Positions 5,279-7,614 of a stretch of DNA of 7,614 nucleotides are shown one piece after another. Origin of the DNA: an uncultured Clostridia bacterium (lineage in GTDB: Bacteria > Bacillota > Clostridia > Lachnospirales > Anaerotignaceae); assembly GCA_910587735.1 (NCBI GenBank), contig CAJUNT010000062.1:1-7614 (forward strand). Reading direction: 5' to 3'. The notes beneath the pieces were generated by a model. That model did not search any database. It saw only the letters and a list, made by a program, of their open reading frames with translations, and was not told where the DNA came from. Each line of letters opens with the position of its first letter. Position 1 is the stretch's first letter. Made by a program: the position numbers and the translations under genes.

Positions 5279-6271
5279 CTATTTACATTCTATGGTAATA
5301 CTTTGGATTTCTTCTAAATTTTTTATTTCTTTGTCCAATTCTATGTAATACGTGTAACCGTCAAAATCTGGTCTTAGTTCTATTGCCGAAACAGGTATAC
5401 TTTCTCCATTGATAGATACTTTGATATGTTTATTAGCAGCAGCAATGTTTTCTGACACCACATTCCCTTCAGAATTGATTGTCAAAATAGAATTTAATAA
5501 CTGTATTAACTGTTCTGCTTTCAAAATAGTATCCTCACGAATACAAAAATCAATGGTAATTTTACCATTTTCAAACCAATTTTTTTTGAAATCTCTTACT
5601 GGTGTTTTTTCGCACCAAATGATTCTAAAAAAAGAAAGATACTGTTCATTTTTTCCATTTACTTGGAATTTAGGCTGTTCTTTTCCAAATTCATTGGTCT
5701 CTTTTTGTTCTGTTTTTGTAAATTCTATTGCAAAACTGGAAATAATTTCATTTTTTTCTTTTTCATAGTCAATATCAGGGTTTATTTCCCAATATGGCAT
5801 ATAATCAAAACATATTTTTCTTTCTTTTTCATACCATGTTACATAGCAGGAATGTTGTTCTTTTAGTTCATTAATGTTAATGAGCAATTCTCCATTGCTA
5901 CTATAAGAAATGCCATCTGTACTATGTCCTCCTATTCTGGTATAAATATCTGTTGCCTGCAAAGGAAATGCTACAGAACCAATTTTTTTATTCTCTTTTT
6001 GAGGGTCATAATTTGCAGTTACCTCTTTCTCTGGATTGTACTCTATATATAAACAGCGTTCCTCATCAACATAATTTAAGTCAAAACCATAGTTTTCTAA
6101 CTCTTTTGCAATCACTACCGTTGGTCCATAAAAATTGTAGGAAGGGATTGGCAAACCATTAATATAAGCAGTGATATCAGAATAAATGACTTTTTCTGTT
6201 TCTGCATAAGCTGTATTTCCCATTAATATTATGCAGTAAAATAATACTATAAATTTCAAAAGTCTTTTCAT
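5279..6271 (-). CDS. secreted stalk-domain (copper amine oxidase N-terminal-like) protein, copy B
   Basis: 330 residues and a full-length paralogue of the protein at 2053-3012. A signal peptide covers residues 1-23 (cleavage after AYA). The first stalk module is about 30-77 (SDITAYINGLPIPSYNFYG, IAKELENYGFDLNY) and the second about 107-157 (ATDIYTRIGG, INELKEQHS, VTWYEKERKICFDY). An unrecognised C-terminal half follows, with KHIKVSINGESIPVSAIEL (281-299), and it ends IQSITIECK, almost identical to copy A's ending. AGGAGG at 6281-6286 lies 9 nt from ATG 6271 but only 3 nt from the in-frame ATG at 6277. I therefore choose 6271, which also matches the start of copy A. It is the middle gene of the operon, 20 bp after the beta-propeller gene. 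An open frame on the opposite strand at 5409-5768 is a shadow of this gene. Confidence 0.8.
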   Translation of the reverse strand: MKRLLKFIVLFYCIILMGNTAYAETEKVIYSDITAYINGLPIPSYNFYGPTVVIAKELENYGFDLNYVDEERCLYIEYNPEKEVTANYDPQKENKKIGSVAFPLQATDIYTRIGGHSTDGISYSSNGELLININELKEQHSCYVTWYEKERKICFDYMPYWEINPDIDYEKEKNEIISSFAIEFTKTEQKETNEFGKEQPKFQVNGKNEQYLSFFRIIWCEKTPVRDFKKNWFENGKITIDFCIREDTILKAEQLIQLLNSILTINSEGNVVSENIAAANKHIKVSINGESIPVSAIELRPDFDGYTYYIELDKEIKNLEEIQSITIECK

Positions 6272-6280
6272 AATCATGTT

Positions 6281-6286
6281 CCTCCT
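6281..6286 (-). promoter_or_regulatory. ribosome binding site choosing ATG 6271 over 6277
   Basis: The minus-strand AGGAGG has a 9-nt spacing to ATG 6271, near optimal, and 3 nt to ATG 6277, too short. This sets the start of stalk copy B. Confidence 0.75.
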
Positions 6287-6291
6287 GTTTT

Positions 6292-7392
6292 TTATATTGT
6301 AATAAAAAGTCTTTTTCCAGTATAGATATCAAATATTCTCCAATTTCCAATATAGGCTCTTGTTACATAGGCACAGCAAACAACATCTTCCAAAATATGA
6401 ATTTGGGTACTGTAAAAATAAGGAACTGCTATTACAGGCTGATTTTGTTCGCCTTTTAATGAAATACGATATAAATTAGGATAATATTTACCATTTTTTT
6501 TAGTGTTATAACCATAATATAGTGTATCATTATAAATAGCAGAATAATATATTGCATCATTTTCTGTTTCTATTTCTATAATTGTTTTTGTTGTATGATT
6601 TTGTAAGGAATACTGTTTGATTGCATTTCCAGTATGATAATACAAATTGTTATTATACACTTGAAAGTTGTATGCTTCTTCTTCTAATTCTATTTTGTGA
6701 AAAGCATTTTGCTCATGTAATGGGAAAGCATAAATTCCCTTTTCTAAAGGCTGACCATTTTTATAAGTTGTTGGAACAACATTCAAATTAATATGATATG
6801 CATCCAAATAAACCACATCATGATATTCACAGGAACTGTTTTCTGGTTCTTGTAGTAGTATGGAATCAAAGGAATTTGTTATTGTATTTTGTATTGTTTC
6901 TTTTGTCACTAAATTATAAAAACTGTTTTTTTCTGACCAATATATCCAGGTATCAGAAAGAAATGCAATTTCTTTAGATTTACAAACATACTCGCTTTTT
7001 CCACCATTGACAGAAACACGATAGTATGCACTGTTATATACATTTTCTTTTATGCCTTCCTCTTTTATCGCATTAAAATAGATGTATCCATCCTCACAAA
7101 CTCTCATATGATAAGTTGATGTAGAAGGGTCATATTGAAAGGAATCTTCACATAATAAAGAATCTGTTTGTGTCTGCAAATCATACTGATAAAGTTGCAA
7201 CACATTATGATTTTCCTCTGCTTCAACACGTTTTAGATAATAAAGAATGTGATTTTTTTCTGCAAAATATCCTCCATTTTCCATATTGCTTTGGTTTGTA
7301 GATGGATTTTCTTGTTCTGCTGCATAGATAGGCTGTATAAAAATCATGCTACACAATAACAGTAGATAGATTATTTTTTTTAACTTTTTCAT
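6292..7392 (-). CDS. secreted beta-propeller-like protein (DUF5050-like)
   Basis: 366 residues. A signal peptide covers residues 1 to about 24 (KKLKK n-region, Leu-rich core, PIYAA cleavage region). The mature part is a run of blade-like units of the 'YYxxxNxLYYxxxxNGxxxxLYRISLKG' type: HILYYLKR (48-55), GYIYFNA then AYYRVSVNGGKSEYV (102-136), TWIYWSEKN (148-156), NNLYYHTG (248-255), DTLYYGYNTKKNGKYYPNLYRISLKGE in the region 289-315, and a final VVCCAYV strand (337-343). This pattern is typical of secreted clostridial DUF5050 or LRP-type propellers, which usually mediate binding. I count about six strands-and-turns but cannot fix the blade number. The start is set by GGGGAG (7401-7406), 8 nt before ATG 7392. 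It is the first gene of the three-gene operon, with stalk B and the 78-residue protein behind it. Confidence 0.75.
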   Translation of the reverse strand: MKKLKKIIYLLLLCSMIFIQPIYAAEQENPSTNQSNMENGGYFAEKNHILYYLKRVEAEENHNVLQLYQYDLQTQTDSLLCEDSFQYDPSTSTYHMRVCEDGYIYFNAIKEEGIKENVYNSAYYRVSVNGGKSEYVCKSKEIAFLSDTWIYWSEKNSFYNLVTKETIQNTITNSFDSILLQEPENSSCEYHDVVYLDAYHINLNVVPTTYKNGQPLEKGIYAFPLHEQNAFHKIELEEEAYNFQVYNNNLYYHTGNAIKQYSLQNHTTKTIIEIETENDAIYYSAIYNDTLYYGYNTKKNGKYYPNLYRISLKGEQNQPVIAVPYFYSTQIHILEDVVCCAYVTRAYIGNWRIFDIYTGKRLFITI

Positions 7393-7422
7393 AAAGAACT
7401 CTCCCCTTTTTTATTTTTCTCT

Positions 7423-7460
7423 ATTATAAATAAACAACAAAATAAAAGATTTTACTACAA
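7423..7460 (-). promoter_or_regulatory. promoter region of the three-gene operon with conserved box
   Basis: On the minus strand, TTGTAGTA (7460 to 7453) is followed by 15 bp and then TTGTTT (7437 to 7432), exactly as at 3064-3092. A perfect TATAAT lies at 7428-7423, which puts the transcript start about 25 nt before ATG 7392. It is only 3 bp from TTGTTT, so TTGTTT cannot be its -35 here. The conserved pair may therefore be a regulator site and not core promoter. Confidence 0.55.
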
Positions 7461-7505
7461 CTTTTTTTAATGTTTTTTGTATTCTTTTAAAGACAATCAA
7501 AAATC

Positions 7506-7558
7506 TTGTAGTATTTTCAGCTTTTTTATTGTTTATTTCTATATAAAAAGTTTATAAT
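7506..7558 (+). promoter_or_regulatory. divergent rightward promoter with the same conserved box
   Basis: On the plus strand, TTGTAGTA (7506-7513), 15 bp, TTGTTT (7529-7534), 18 bp, TATAAT (7553-7558). It shares further bases with the promoter at 3041-3092 (CTTTTTT before TTGTTTA, TATATAAAAAG after it). Together with the minus-strand copy at 7432-7460 it forms a large dyad centred near 7483. Confidence 0.6.
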
Positions 7559-7565
7559 CTGGTTC

Positions 7566-7578
7566 TGTTAACTTAACA
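7566..7578. repeat. 13-bp perfect palindrome TGTTAACTTAACA
   Basis: TGTTAA and TTAACA flank a central C, 7 bp after the rightward -10 box, so it would cover the transcript start. The position suggests an operator. The bound factor is unknown. Confidence 0.4.
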
Positions 7579-7614
7579 TGAAAATAAAAATACGAAAAAG
7601 ACTTTTAAAAATAC
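7578..7614 (+). CDS. possible start of a rightward gene (cut by window end)
   Basis: ATG at 7578 opens a frame reading MKIKIRKRLLKI to the window edge. The basic start resembles the n-region of a signal peptide or membrane protein. It follows the rightward promoter by about 13 nt from the expected transcript start and has no Shine-Dalgarno site, so either the message is nearly leaderless or the true start lies further right. Confidence 0.3.
   Translation, partial: MKIKIRKRLLKI

Noticed and set aside
5409..5768. 119-codon open frame on the plus strand
   Set aside because: It lies wholly antisense to stalk B, has no ribosome binding site, and its composition is what the reverse complement of an AT-rich gene gives.

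Overview
The window is a strongly AT-rich stretch of DNA. It has Firmicutes-type Shine-Dalgarno sequences (AGGAGG, AAGGAG, GGGGAG), short Lys-rich signal peptides, a lipoprotein signal, intrinsic terminators with long U-tracts, and proteins with clostridial 'stalk' (copper amine oxidase N-terminal-like) modules. I infer a low-GC anaerobic Firmicute of the Clostridia. No species is claimed, and every family assignment was made by reading the sequence without database searches.

Layout. (1) Bases 2-256, plus strand: the 3' end of an unrecognised gene. (2) 257-427: an AT-rich leader with nested inverted repeats. (3) 428-1237, plus strand: a phosphodiester glycosidase (NAGPA/DUF2233-type) domain protein without a signal peptide. 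It is flanked by a perfect 14-bp direct repeat and closed by a terminator shared with the converging operon. (4) 3012 to 1284, minus strand: a two-gene operon for a secreted stalk-domain protein and a leucine-rich-repeat lipoprotein. (5) 4330 to 3176, minus strand: a single-gene unit for a 384-residue beta-rich protein without a signal peptide, closed by its own terminator. (6) 4331-5027: a 697-bp non-coding region with a structured leader, a G-rich hairpin, a diverged 117-bp tandem duplication and a terminator. (7) 7392 to 5028, minus strand: a three-gene operon for a secreted beta-propeller-like protein, a second stalk-domain protein paralogous to the one in (4), and a 78-residue protein. 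(8) 7393-7614: a divergent promoter region, with a possible start of a rightward gene at the edge.

How it may fit together. Five of the six complete genes of recognisable type resemble families that normally act outside the cell: NAGPA glycosidase, stalk domains twice, LRR lipoprotein and beta-propeller. This looks like a surface-protein locus that grew by duplication. The two stalk operons share a promoter module, TTGTAGTA-N15-TTGTTTAT, at 3064-3092 and 7432-7460. A third copy faces the other way at 7506-7536, so these units are probably co-regulated. The two genes without signal peptides lack that module. Each has instead a long leader in which a TAGCAA/TTGCTA stem encloses a pseudoknot-like pair of helices and ends about 40 nt before the start codon. 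That shared leader design, together with the cassette-like 14-bp repeats around the glycosidase gene, is the best candidate here for something undescribed. Both rest on by-eye pairing and need comparative testing.
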